DNA from: Diospyros lotus
Taxonomy: Eukaryota > Streptophyta > Magnoliopsida > Ericales > Ebenaceae
Assembly: GCF_014633365.1 (NCBI RefSeq)
Contig: NC_068345.1
Location: 15,508,058 to 15,572,057 of the forward strand
Direction of reading: 5' to 3'
DNA length: 64,000 bases
Shown: positions 45,893 to 56,299 of the stretch, in pieces
Layout: each line of letters opens with the position of its first letter
How positions within the stretch are numbered: the stretch's first letter is position 1
Notes under the pieces: generated by a model
Databases searched by the model: none
What the model saw: only the letters and a program-made list of their open reading frames with translations
What the model was told of the DNA's origin: nothing
Translations under genes and position numbers: made by a program

Positions 45893-47477
45893 ATGGATAG
45901 GAGTTGGATGCAATTGGATGAAAGACTTTGTGACCAATACTTGAATGGAGTTAATGATTTCCTTGAATTCGCGTTCAGAAACCCACGGATAGATGGAAAA
46001 ATTCGGTATCCTTGTGTGCAATGCAACAATACATTTTTTTTTTTTTTTTTTGGTCAAGATGATGTCAAGTTTCATCTAGTTAGGTATGGAATAGTTAAGA
46101 ATTATGTTAATTGGTACTACCACGGGGAAGAGGTATTGGTTGAAGTAGAGATTAGTGATGAGGATGATGACAATAATAATAGTGACGATATGCGTCCTAT
46201 GCTGGAAGAAGCCTTTGGGTTGCCAGGTGTTAATATTGATATGGGTCACGATTCATCTAACGAGAATGAGCCGAACTCGAGTGCAAATTTTTTTTATGAA
46301 TTATTGCATGATGCCGAACAACCTCTATTTCCAGGATGCACTCATGTGTCGAAGCTTTCATTTCTTGTGAAACTGTTCCATTTGAAAAGTTTAAGTGGGT
46401 GGAGTAACAATTCATTCAACATGCTACTTGAGATAATAAGATCTACATTTCCAATGAGTGAAACTGTGCCTTCTTCTTATTATGAAGCTAGGAAATTCAT
46501 CCGAGCTTTAGGACTCGATTATGAAAAGATAGATGCATGCCCAAATGATTGCATACTTTTTCGAAAAGAATATGAAAATTGTCATGAATGTGTGAAATGT
46601 GGTGCTCCTAGGTGGAAGTCAATTTGTATCATTTAAATGTTTTGTGGTTGGATGTTCAATGCCATCCATCTGAACTATATTGTTATTTAACTCATTTCCC
46701 TTTAAATGGATAGGTGACACAAATGTATAATTCAGAAAATGACAAAGTCACCAATCATTTGTTATCACTTGCTTGAGGGATAAATCATAGTGCATTGTCA
46801 TACAAAGGCTACATTGTTAATGGTTTTCGGTTCCACACCCGAGATCAAGAAAAGAATTAGAAACTCAAAATAGTGGAGTTTTCGTGAGAGGGGAAACTAA
46901 TAGTTTTGCAACTGCGAGAAATAGTAACCCAACCCTTGGTAATGTGGATTACTATGGCGTGTTAATGAATATTATCGAATTGCAATATCTTGATGGTCTA
47001 CGAGTAGTACTATTCAAGTGTGATTGGAGATATGTATGCAATAAAGGAAGAGGAATCAAGACAGATAATTACGGGTTCACTTCTTTAAATTTTGATAGAT
47101 CATTGCAGACTAATAAACCATTTATACTTGCTTGCCAAGCTAAACAAATGTTTTATGTAAGGGAAATGAGGGAACCTAATTGGTATGTTGTTCAACGATC
47201 ACAACCTCGAAACTTTTATGATATGGATGCCTATGAAGCCACTAGTGATGAACCATTTCAACAAAATAATATGTCAAACATTAGCCAATGTTCAACCCAA
47301 TATGCGGATCTAAATGACTGTGAGTTTTCATGGCATAGAAGTGACATTCCGCTAGAGATTGCATTTGAAAAAGAGACATCAAGACAACGAAGGAAAAGAA
47401 TGTATCCTTCAGTTAAGGGAAAGAGAAAGACTAGAGGAACAAGGAAACAAAAACCAGTTTTAAGTGATGATGATTGA
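45893..47477 (+). pseudogene. TNP2-type transposase of CACTA-2, core deleted
   Basis: Starts MDRSWMQLDERLCDQYLNGV, the transposase-associated domain, open to 46636. A ~2.1-kb deletion then removes the tnp2 catalytic region and DUF4218. After the junction, 46623-47477 keeps the DUF4216-like C-terminal region (VDYYGVLMNIIELQYLDGL, FYVREMREPNWYV) and a basic tail ending at the TGA at 47475-47477. A poly-T run (46033-46050) lengthens a Phe stretch and differs from CACTA-1. A truncated ~250-residue N-terminal protein could still be made. Confidence 0.88.
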
Positions 47478-47603
47478 TTGTATATGTCTTGCTTGCTTAG
47501 TTTTGATATGTTTCTTTTTTTTTTCCCTCTATTTTTCTAAAGCTTAGTGTATTTCAGTGTTTCTTTTTTCTTTAGTCACTTTCTATATATAAGTCTATGT
47601 TGT

Positions 47604-49158
47604 AGCCAATAGAGGGTATAGCTGAAACCAACGAACAAACTCTCGTCACACCACCTAATTTTGATCCATCTACAAGACAAAGTTGCGCTGGTAAGAAATA
47701 ATTATCTATGTTTTAATAGTTTGGTTTTCTCATATGTAAAATAATAAAATAATTATTTGTTTTTATTTATCATATATTTATTGTATAGGATCATCATCAT
47801 CTGATGCAAGAAAAAGAGGTCGAGGGAAAACAAAGAATAAAATACAAACATCTTTGGCTCCTGGTCAAAAATTGCCATTGGAATTCAATAATTATGGTCA
47901 AGCCATTGGATCAAATGCTAATGTGCTTGCAAGTCATATTGGCAAGATTGTTAAAGTATGTGAAGATGCACCAATTTCTTGCAAGCGTTGGGAAGATATT
48001 CCACAAGACAATAAGAATAAAATGTATTTTTATGTACTGGTAAGATTAATAATTATTCTATATTATACTTATATGATATTGTATTAAATTGTTCTTCATG
48101 ACTTATAATGTTTCAAACAACTTTTTCTTTTAACTTGTGTAGGAGAAATTTGAATTTGATGAAAACGAAGTAAGAAAAAATTGGATCTTTAGAAAGATGG
48201 GAAGGGCTTTTGCAAACCATAGATATAAGTTGAAGGCTGACTATTATGAGGCATATGACAATGATGATGATCGAATTATGTTTGCTCCAACAACAGTCGA
48301 CCAAGGATAATGGAGACAATTTGTCAGTTGGTTAAGCTCACATGAGTTTCAGGTATTCTATACCCTTTACTTTTTTTATGCATAAGTCACTTTAATTATT
48401 TAAAACATGATTATTGTATTTGGTCTTACATATAGGTTTCTTGTGCTCGTAATAAGTCTAATCGGTCAAAGCAAACAATGACTAAAACTACAGGCACTAG
48501 AAGTTTTACTCGAGTTAGAGCTGAACAGGTATAATTTAAATCATTTATACATCTTTCTCATTAACAATTTTTTTTTTTTATGTTGATTAACTTGTCTATT
48601 TAATACAGCCTGAAATATTAGGACACGAACCATCTGCATGGGAAATGGTCAAGGTGACACACAAGAAAAAAGACGGGTCAATGGTTGATTCCACATCAAA
48701 AGAAATAGTGGTAAATTTTATTTTAAACAGTTTATGTTGTTATTGTGATATATATTTTAGTATTATGTTATAACATATCTATTTTATTTATTATCAAATT
48801 TCAGGACAAAATTCAATCTTTAGTAACCCAAAGAGCTGAGGAAGAACCTTCTCAAGCTATTGATGAAAATGAAATTTTTTCTGAAGTAATGGGAAGAGAA
48901 AGACATGGACGTGTTTGTGGGTATGGATTCAGACCAATTCCTTCTTCTGTCCTTGGAAAGATTCCATCTCGTCATGAGCTTGTTATAAAACTAGAACAAA
49001 TGCGACAACATAATAATGATTTGAAAAATGAAATGCAACTTTTGAAAGAGAAAAATGAAGCGTTGTCAACAGAATTGGACCAAGTCAAAGAAAGGCAATA
49101 AATTTTTGAAGCTTTTATGGAAGATGTTAGGGCAGGAAGGATTAGAAATAAAAATTGA
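47604..49158 (+). pseudogene. TNPA-like Ptta/En/Spm (transposase_24) gene of CACTA-2
   Basis: Same exon series as CACTA-1 without the 0.7-kb insertion: ~47604-47690; 47790-48039 (LPLEFNNYGQAIGSNANVL); 48143-48352 (KNWIFRKMGRAFANHRYKL, DDRIMFAPTTVDQG, a TAA, WRQFVSWLSSHEFQ); ~48436-48530; 48608-48710 (ILGHEPSAWEMVKVTHKKK); 48805-49158 (GFRPIPSSVLGKIPSRHEL and coiled coil). Only two stops are obvious (TAA at ~48307 and TAA at 49099), so it is a young relic. It may have bound the subterminal repeats. Confidence 0.85.
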
Positions 49159-49374
49159 CTAGACTTAATTGTTTGATGTCTTTTTCTGATGTAAAGTGCT
49201 AGATGTCTTTTTTTGATAACAATGTAAATGTAAAGTGCTAGTCAATTATTAATTGACTAGAGTTGTTTTTTGAAGTTTCTTGATGATTAGAATGGTGTTT
49301 ATTTTGAATACAATGTATTAAATTAATAGGGTTTAAATATAGAAAAACAAGCAGTGGGTTGTGGGAAAATTTTA
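49159..49374. other. CACTA-2 3' spacer
   Basis: Noncoding, alignable to 28969-29224. A short repeat TGTAAAGTGCTAG(A/T)TGTC occurs twice. Confidence 0.5.
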
Positions 49375-49899
49375 TAAAAATCACTTTCTGTGGCAGCCAA
49401 CAAAAAGTGGTCACTAAAAATGTCTTTTTTTGTGGCAGTCATGACTCTCACTAAAAGTATCTGTCAAACACTTTTTGTGGCAATCAATATAATGTGGTCA
49501 CTAAAAAATATTCATTTTGTGGCGGCCAACACTATCACTAAAATCTTACCATTTGTGACAACCAGCAAAGTCGTCACAAAAAATTCATTATTTGTAACAA
49601 CGGTGGCCGTCAATGAAGAGTCATTATTTGTGACAACCATGACCGTCACAAAAAATGACATTAGTGGCGGAGGATTGTGGTTGTCACTAAAAAAATTTTT
49701 GTGACCGTCACATCTGGCTGCCACTAAATGGTATTTTTAGTGACGGCTAGCCAATAATCGCCACTAATACTATTTGTTACAGACTTGTTAGTGACAGCTT
49801 GTGACTACCAATTTAGCGGCCACTAAAACTTTTAGTGACGAGTTTTTATGCTTTTAGTGACGATCTTGGTTTCCCCTAAAAATCTTGTTTTTCGTAGTG
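49375..49899. repeat. right subterminal repeats and terminus of CACTA-2
   Basis: Units TTTTTGTGGCGGCCAACA, GTGACGGC and GCCACTAAAA in both orientations, ending at GTAGTG (49894-49899). Confidence 0.9.
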
Positions 49900-49904
49900 T
49901 ATAT

Positions 49905-50805
49905 CACTACAAAAAATTCGTAATTTAGTAATGGATTTAGCGACATAATTTTTCCGTCGTTAATTAGAGACGTCTCAGTAAAGGATATTCCATCACAAAT
50001 TTTTTTAATTTTTTTAAATTTAGTGATGGAATATTTCGTCACTAAATAATTTTTAATATTTATTATTAAATTTTTAAATTTAGCAACGAAATATTCTGTC
50101 GCTAAATAATTTTAATTTAATTTAATTTTTTTAAATTATTTAGTAACGGAATATTTCATAGCTAAATAATTTATTTTTTAGCGACGGGGTAATCCCGTTG
50201 CTAAATTTTATATTTTTTATTTAATTTATTTTTATTTTTTAGCAATGAGTATTGCCCTGTTGCTAAAAATAAAAATAAAAATAAAAATTTAATTATTTAG
50301 CAACAAAATATTTCATCGCTAAATAATTAAAAAATTAAATTAAATTAAAATTATTTAGCTACGGACTATTCAGTCGCTCAATAATTTAAAATTTTAATTT
50401 AATTTAAAATTTATTAGCGACGGAATATCCGTTGCTAAATAATAAAAAGAAGTTAAATAAATAATAAAAAAAATTAAATTTAAAATAAATATATTTAGCA
50501 ACGGAATATTCTGTAGTTAAATAATTAAAAAATTAAATTAATAATTAGAAACTTTAACAACGATACTAATTTGTCGCTAAAGACAAGAAATGTGGGAAAG
50601 TTATTGTAATAAAGAAAGATGGAGAAATTATTGCGTCACAAGAGATTTAGAAAGAAATAACGAACAATGTTATTGATGAGGCAACAGAGGATGCAGTTGT
50701 TGGCTTTACAAACTGATCGATGAGGTGAGTCTGATGCTGAGGTTGGACATGACAAAGAGAAACTAATATCCTTTGCATTTGCTATCACCGATTTATGTTT
50801 ATTCA
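49905..50805 (+). mobile_element. fragment of a different CACTA family (TTTAGCGACGG type)
   Basis: Begins CACTACAAAAAATTCG only two bases after the CACTA-2 target duplication, followed by many inverted units of TTTAGCGACGGAATATT type. No TNP gene follows and no closing terminus was found. From 50590 the repeats fade into AT-rich sequence. Confidence 0.7.
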
Positions 50806-51745
50806 TTACAAGAAAAACAGTATTTAGCGACGGAAATATCCGTCGCTAAAATATCAAAATCCGTCGCTAAAAAATGTAGCGATTGGCAGCTTCCCATCAC
50901 TAAAAATGATATCGCTAAATTTTAGTAAGGGCACAAATCAGCAATTGAATCAACAACAAAAATTTCTATCGTTGATTAAAAAAAACAAAAATTATTTAAA
51001 AAATTAAAAATTATTTTAGCGATAGAAATTTTTGTCGCTTTCATAGCAAATACACAATAAAAAAATTAAATATTAAAATAAATTAGGATTAGCAACGAAA
51101 ATAGTTCCATCGCTAATCAGCGACAGGCGTTTCCGTCACTAACTTTTATTTTTAAAAAAATTAAAAAGATCACGGCACACGCTGGGCAGGCACGTGTGCA
51201 CGCCCCTGCTTGGTGGGCGACAGGTGGCTTCACCTCTACAGGCCAAGTGGCTCCCCCTTAAGTCGCCACATGTAGCGCTGGGAAATTAATCCCAGCGCAC
51301 TCCTCTTTCTCTTCTCAGTTTCAATCCTTGGTCCCCGTGAGCGCATGCGCCCGTCCAAGCTATGAGCCTCCTTAATACACACACTGCACATATTAATTAT
51401 ATACTATATTTAACTGTCAACAGTTTTAATTTTATTTTAAATTAAGATTTTAAATTTTAAATCTTTTACATTCATAAATTAATACTTAAAAAAATAAATG
51501 TTGTAAATTTTTAAATCGATTAATTTAGTGTAATTAATTAATCTCTTAAGTATTTAAATTTTATTTGATTAAAAATTAGTTTAATACATATTTGTTATTA
51601 TAAATTTTACAATATCATATCAATTTACATTTTACAATATGCATTTAATACTAAAGAATTTTAATTTTATTTAATTTTTTAATTATTTAGCGACGGGAAC
51701 CTCCCATCGCAAATAAATTTTAATAGTATTTAATCTTTGTTTAAT
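50806..51745 (+). mobile_element. second TTTAGCGACGG-type CACTA fragment
   Basis: Begins CATTACAAGAAAAACAG (one base off the CACTA terminus), then TATTTAGCGACGGAAATATC. 51175-51370 is a GC-richer segment (GGCACACGCTGGGCAGGCAC) with no gene. TTTAGCGACGGGAACCTCCC recurs at ~51688. Confidence 0.6.
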
Positions 51746-52164
51746 ACGTAATTAATAAATTTTATTTTTTTTCTTTTCTCTCATGTTGCTGTAATAACTT
51801 CTTGATCTTTCTCATCTTCGATCTCTTCCCTACAGTCATTTCTTTTCCTTCATCATCTTTCGCCTCTTTTGCCACAACCACATATTTCTAATATCTCTTA
51901 TGAACATTCAACACTTTCTTACTGAAGGTTCCTTCCAACCTGACACAACTCACACTAGAAACTAAACTTTTGACGTCCTGGCTCATGCGAGTTCTTATTT
52001 TTCACATCGATCACATACAAAGATATATCAGTCACATACTTATATTTTTTTGCATCAACATCATAATGCCACTGACCTCCATATATCATAGGTACAAAGA
52101 TAGGTCTCAAAGCTGCCATTCCTATAATATAAATTGAATCAATTTCTAAATTAAATACAAACAT
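51746..52164 (-). pseudogene. MULE right-arm reading frame sharing the transposase N-terminus
   Basis: From the ATG at ~52119 (minus) it reads MAALRPIFVPMIYGGQWHYD, matching the left-arm transposase start for ~35 codons. It then diverges into a different sequence (DVKNKNSHEPGRQKFSF), a stop, and in a shifted frame a lysine-rich stretch (KRSKMRKIKKLLQQHERKEKK) to ~51770. No family is recognised for the unique part. It may be a second MULE gene that uses the start embedded in the terminal repeat. Confidence 0.55.
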
Positions 52165-52899
52165 ATCGATTCTGTAAGTATAAAAATATATTGGTTGTTT
52201 AAGGTTATATCGGTTTCTTAATATCAGTTGTGTAAGGATATGTCAGTTAATAGATATCAGTTTACATAAGATCACAACCGATAACATGCTATTGATATAT
52301 TAGTTGACAAATGATGAGTACTTACATTTTTCATAACCAATATAATCATTTTTCATGATTCTTCTGTGTTTAAACCTATATCGGTCAAAATATATCATGA
52401 CGTAAATTACCGATATATGATCCGATATATGTCCAAACTAACGAAATGCATATTTTTCACTCAATCGAGCTTTTCAATGAATAACCAGAGTTAATTTTAT
52501 TTACAGACCCATTACTTTTTTATTCAAAAAATAGCAGAAAAGAGGATAATTAAACTATCCTGAACTCACCTAAACTACTCAGATTCGTTGACTAAATTTC
52601 TTCAAAGATAGGAAAATAAATAAATAAATACTTAAATGGAAAGAAGAGGATTGATGTGCGAAAGTATCAATACTTAAAGAAGAACAACAATGAGTTTGAA
52701 GAAGATGATTGATAAAGAAATAACAACACTTTGGTGAGTAAGAATGTTCATGAAAGAAGAAAAAAAGAAGACAAGATCCTATCGCTGATTTAAAGCGGGA
52801 GTATTTTTATCTAATTAATTTTTAAAAGTGATAGTTTTGCAAAGATTTTGTCCAATTTTTCCAAAGTTTAGCACTGAGTCTTATTTTTCCAAATTTCCC
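52020..52899 (-). repeat. right terminal inverted repeat of the MULE
   Basis: Inverted match to 6262-7145, ending TATTTTTCCAAATTTCCC at 52899. It contains the motif cluster 52205-52435: TTATATCGGTT (52205), AACCGATAAC (52276), CCTATATCGGTC (52375), ACCGATATATGATCCGATAT (~52410). Confidence 0.85.
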
Positions 52900-53999
52900 A
52901 AATCGATTCGTTCTTGGATGCCTTTTGGCGAGTTGTCGAGCCACTAGAACATCATGGCGAGGATAATTCCCGTGATGAGCACGGCGTCGAGCCGAATCCC
53001 GAAGAGCTCCAGTGACCGGCGGGAGTTTGTGAGTGATCGTTTGGCGATCACCAAGACCCCAATCCAAAACGGATCTACGAAAATTGACATCGAAGATTCG
53101 GCAGCAATGCCGGTGGTGCCGCCTTCGGAGAATAGCTTTCCTCGAGAAATGCTGGTGCTAATAGCATCTTTCAACGACTGTTTTGACCGATTTTTGGTGC
53201 TTTTCTGAATCGTTCTTCCCATTCTCCATGATTTGTTGAAATCGACTAGAGTTTTAATTCTACTAGGAGAGCCTTCAAGCTCTTGGATCACATCTAGAGC
53301 AAATTTTGTTTGGTTCTCGTTCTCTGGGATTGGGTGCCTGAACTCTGAAGAACTGGAGCAAGTTGCCTGGAGACCCACTGAAAAGGGTTTGCCCACGGGA
53401 AAGGAAGATCAACCGATCGAGAAGGTTCAAAATTCGGTAATTGGGTTGATGAATTGGCATGATCACGATGCTTTCGCTCTGAGCGATTCACTGCAAGACC
53501 TTTACGACTATGAAAGTACAGGTGGAGTCAAGCCCCGAAGTTGGTTCATCGAGGAAGAGGATGATCAGATTGTGGATTATGTCGACCCCCAACGAGACCT
53601 GCCAGTGTTCCCCTCCAGACATGCCTCGGTGGCCCTCGTCGTCGACCACTATCTTGGTAGCCCTCCGGAGCTCGAGCTGGCTGATCAAAGTTTGGACTCT
53701 CGCTTCTTTCTTCGACGCCGATAATTAAGGTTCTAGGCGGCCGAAATTTCGCAGAGAACATGAGAGTTTCTTCCACTGTTAAACATATGAAACAGCAAAT
53801 AGTTGGAGATCACTTTTAGAAGCTTCAATTTCAAAACTTTGCTATTCAGAATTACGATGCCTTTAAGTCTCTCTTTGGCGATGCGGTCGGCGAGCGAGTC
53901 GATGAGGGTGGATTTCCCTAAGCCACTAGCGCCAAGAACGGCCATGATCTCGCCTTCCCTGGCCTTACCGAAGATTTTAATAATCGGTCTTCGTCGTTA
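52900..53999 (-). pseudogene. ABCG half-transporter pseudogene, nucleotide-binding part
   Basis: Relic of a plant ABCG (white-brown) half-transporter of the ABCG1/2/6/16/20 group, membrane exporters of lipid or suberin-type precursors. On the minus strand, in order: [20 protein letters not shown] (Walker A, ~53965-53905); [16 protein letters not shown] after a shift; [20 protein letters not shown] (signature, altered from SGGERRRVS); [14 protein letters not shown] (Walker B); [40 protein letters not shown]; and PFWIGVLVIAKRSLTNSRR, the start of the membrane domain, ending NSPKGIQER at the MULE. At least three frameshifts and two stops. Everything upstream of 54000 is missing. It continues at 6261-6125 beyond the MULE. 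Confidence 0.93.
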
Positions 54000-56299
54000 G
54001 TGCATTTTTCATTTTTTTGAATCGGTCTCCTAAAGTCATCTTAGTCACAGTGGTTCAGGCTCCCAGAATTTTAATGGACAGTCTCTCGAAAATTAGTTTT
54101 GGGCTCTCAAAAATTAGTATTAGGGCTACTAACATCAAACTCTCTTCGTCGTGTTTGTTTGTTTCCCGTGACTTGAGATCGTATCATAACCATTTTAATA
54201 TTTTTAAGTTTTTTAAACATTTTTTACCAAACGACGTCAATTGTTATCTCTTGAACACAACAATAGATTTATTGATTGAATATTATCATTAAGCCGTTTG
54301 GATTCTACAAGAAAGAGAACAATCGGAGAGCACATAGAAGTTCTCGTGCAAATATTTTGTTACTTAAGTTAGACACTAAAAGCTTGAATACTGTATTGAA
54401 ACTAGTATCAAAGATGAATCTCTTTTGAAATAAAGACTCATCTATTTATAGAAAAACATAAAATTTTCTGAAATTTCTAGAATTATGATTCTTTTAAATA
54501 ATATTTATTTTAATATTTCGAGATCCATTAAAATTATAATTCTTATGGATAATCCTAATATTCTATTATCCGTTAGAATTAGGATTCTTTAATCATTTGC
54601 ATAGAACCCTTGAAGGATTATTGGATATCAGAGTTATTATGTTTGCCATTTATTCAGACCCCTCCCCCCAATCAAAGGGAATTTTTTCATTTTTTTAATC
54701 AAAAAATTTATTTTGAACTTTTAAACTTCTTTGATGATTTAATGAGTTTTTACTTATAATATATCTATTGTCTAACTATAACAATTAAATTTATTTGTCT
54801 TGGGATTAACCAAACCATACTCATTCACCATGGCAAAGGATCTAACATGCCATGAGCAAAGTCAAATTGATCTGGAATAGGTCGAGACCGAAACCCTGGA
54901 TGGGTCCTCGGGGGCTTCCGGATGGGCCTTCAGGGAGTCAAGAAGAAGGAACCCCAATGGGTCTTCGGGAGAATGGGCTTTCGATTTTTCAGGTGAGCTA
55001 GGCTAGAACTTAGCCTATGGTCACAAATGAAAGTCAGAAAAGCACACAGAAGACTTCCCACGCGAGCCCTCAAATGCCTAAGTTAGACAGTAGTTCGAAA
55101 TATGAAGTATAATGCAAATGTATGTCTATTATGTGTCCTAAAAGGATACTCATATTTTTGGATGGGTTTTAGAGAGAGATTGAATATTAGGATAAATGTA
55201 TGAAGTGAGTCCAAAAATGTCCGTTTGTCTAAAAAGATATGTTTGTCCAAAAAGGCTTATTTGCATTCGAAGAGCCAAGTATTTATAGATAAAGTGGTAG
55301 GACTTATGGTTGAGCTGGAAGACTCTCCCAACAAGTGTCTTAAGGAGGTTGGAGGGCTTGGAGAAATCTTGGAGGTGGGACACCCCGATGGCTATCTCCG
55401 GGTGGCCTCGAAGGGAACTTTAAGTTACCGAATAACTTAAGTTCGGTAGACCTCGAAGGGTGTTCTTGGACTTGGATAAAAATGATGCATGCTAGGCTGG
55501 TCTCGGGGGACCCATCAGGAGTCTCAGAGACTTCTGTGCCGGAGACTATCCAAAGAATAATGAACTCGAAAATTACTTTAAAACTTAAGAGAATTTTAGG
55601 ACATTCCATAACATTACTAAATAAGAAACATTAAGAGAAATAAAATGATATTTCAAGCCACATCATTTACCCAATTTATCTTTTTTAAAGCCATATTATT
55701 TAGTTGAGGATAATAAGTTAAAAACTAATAATCTCCTTTTAACGATAACCTAAAGACATAGGCAGACAAATTAATAATTTAGGTCCAATATTGGAAAAAT
55801 AAATTTTTTATACATAATTAAAAATGAAAAATATAACATAAAGTGAGTTTTTTTTAATAATTAACCAAAAATGATATGAAGGTCATACAAATTTATTTTT
55901 TGCTAAATTGACCAAAAATACCCTTGGGCCATTCGACTCTATGGTGGAATTTAAATTTCTTTAATTAAGACAACCATGAGATTCACCCTCTGATAACTAG
56001 CCAAAGTGTAACTTAAGAAAAAAAAAACCAGAAGAGTAGAATCAATTTGGCCTGCGAAGGAAAATTTTAAACTCAAAGCAATACAAGAAACACTATATAT
56101 ATATATATATGAAACATGATTCAGAGTTTGCATTTCAAAATTGCCTATTTCTCCCCAGCCAAAAAAAGAAAAAAGAAAAATCCTATTTCACGAAACTAAA
56201 CTTGAACCATGCCTACAAAAGAATGCAACTGCCAAAGAAATTCTTTCCTACAAATAACATGATCCCTAACCTTGGGTTTGCCTATCATCTTTGATTGTT
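54000..56299. other. intergenic, repeat-like, no gene recognised
   Basis: 54000-54830 is AT-rich. 54840-55560 is GC-richer with recurring CCTCGAAGGG/TCTTCGGG words and a TATTTATAG box, probably an LTR of unknown class. It includes a perfect hairpin TTAAGTTA-CCGAA-TAACTTAA at ~55420-55440. 55600-56290 is AT-rich; its right end should hold the 3' UTR of the invertase gene. Confidence 0.5.

Larger units (their letters stand above)
38651..49899 (+). mobile_element. CACTA-2: complete En/Spm element, internally deleted
   Basis: Begins CACTACAAGAAAAGTAG and ends CTTGTTTTTCGTAGTG, the inverted CACTA termini. The 3-bp target duplication TAT/TAT (38648-38650 and 49900-49902) is perfect. 11,249 bp including the LTR at 41687-44050. 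It carries both CACTA gene types, but compared with CACTA-1 lacks ~2.1 kb between 46622 and 46623 (CACTA-1 ~23611-25718). This removes the transposase core, so it is nonautonomous. Confidence 0.93.
6262..52899. mobile_element. Mutator-like element (MULE), 46.6 kb, heavily nested
   Basis: Both ends are GGGAAATTTGGAAAAATA in inverted orientation, and similarity extends inward for ~0.88 kb. The flanks AAATAGATT (6253-6261) and AAATCGATT (52900-52908) are a 9-bp target duplication with one mismatch, as expected for Mutator transposition. The ABCG reading frame runs up to each flank and joins across it. Inside are a mudrA-type transposase relic (plus strand), a DUF1985-Ulp1-like gene (minus strand) and dispersed ATATCGGTTA motifs. 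Inserted later were a Cassandra TRIM, several LTRs and CACTA elements. The original element was perhaps 10-13 kb (inference from summing the unexplained segments). Confidence 0.85.

Noticed and set aside
53233..53724. Plus-strand open frame of 163 codons
   Set aside because: It is the antisense of the ABCG pseudogene, whose Walker B and signature motifs are clear on the minus strand.
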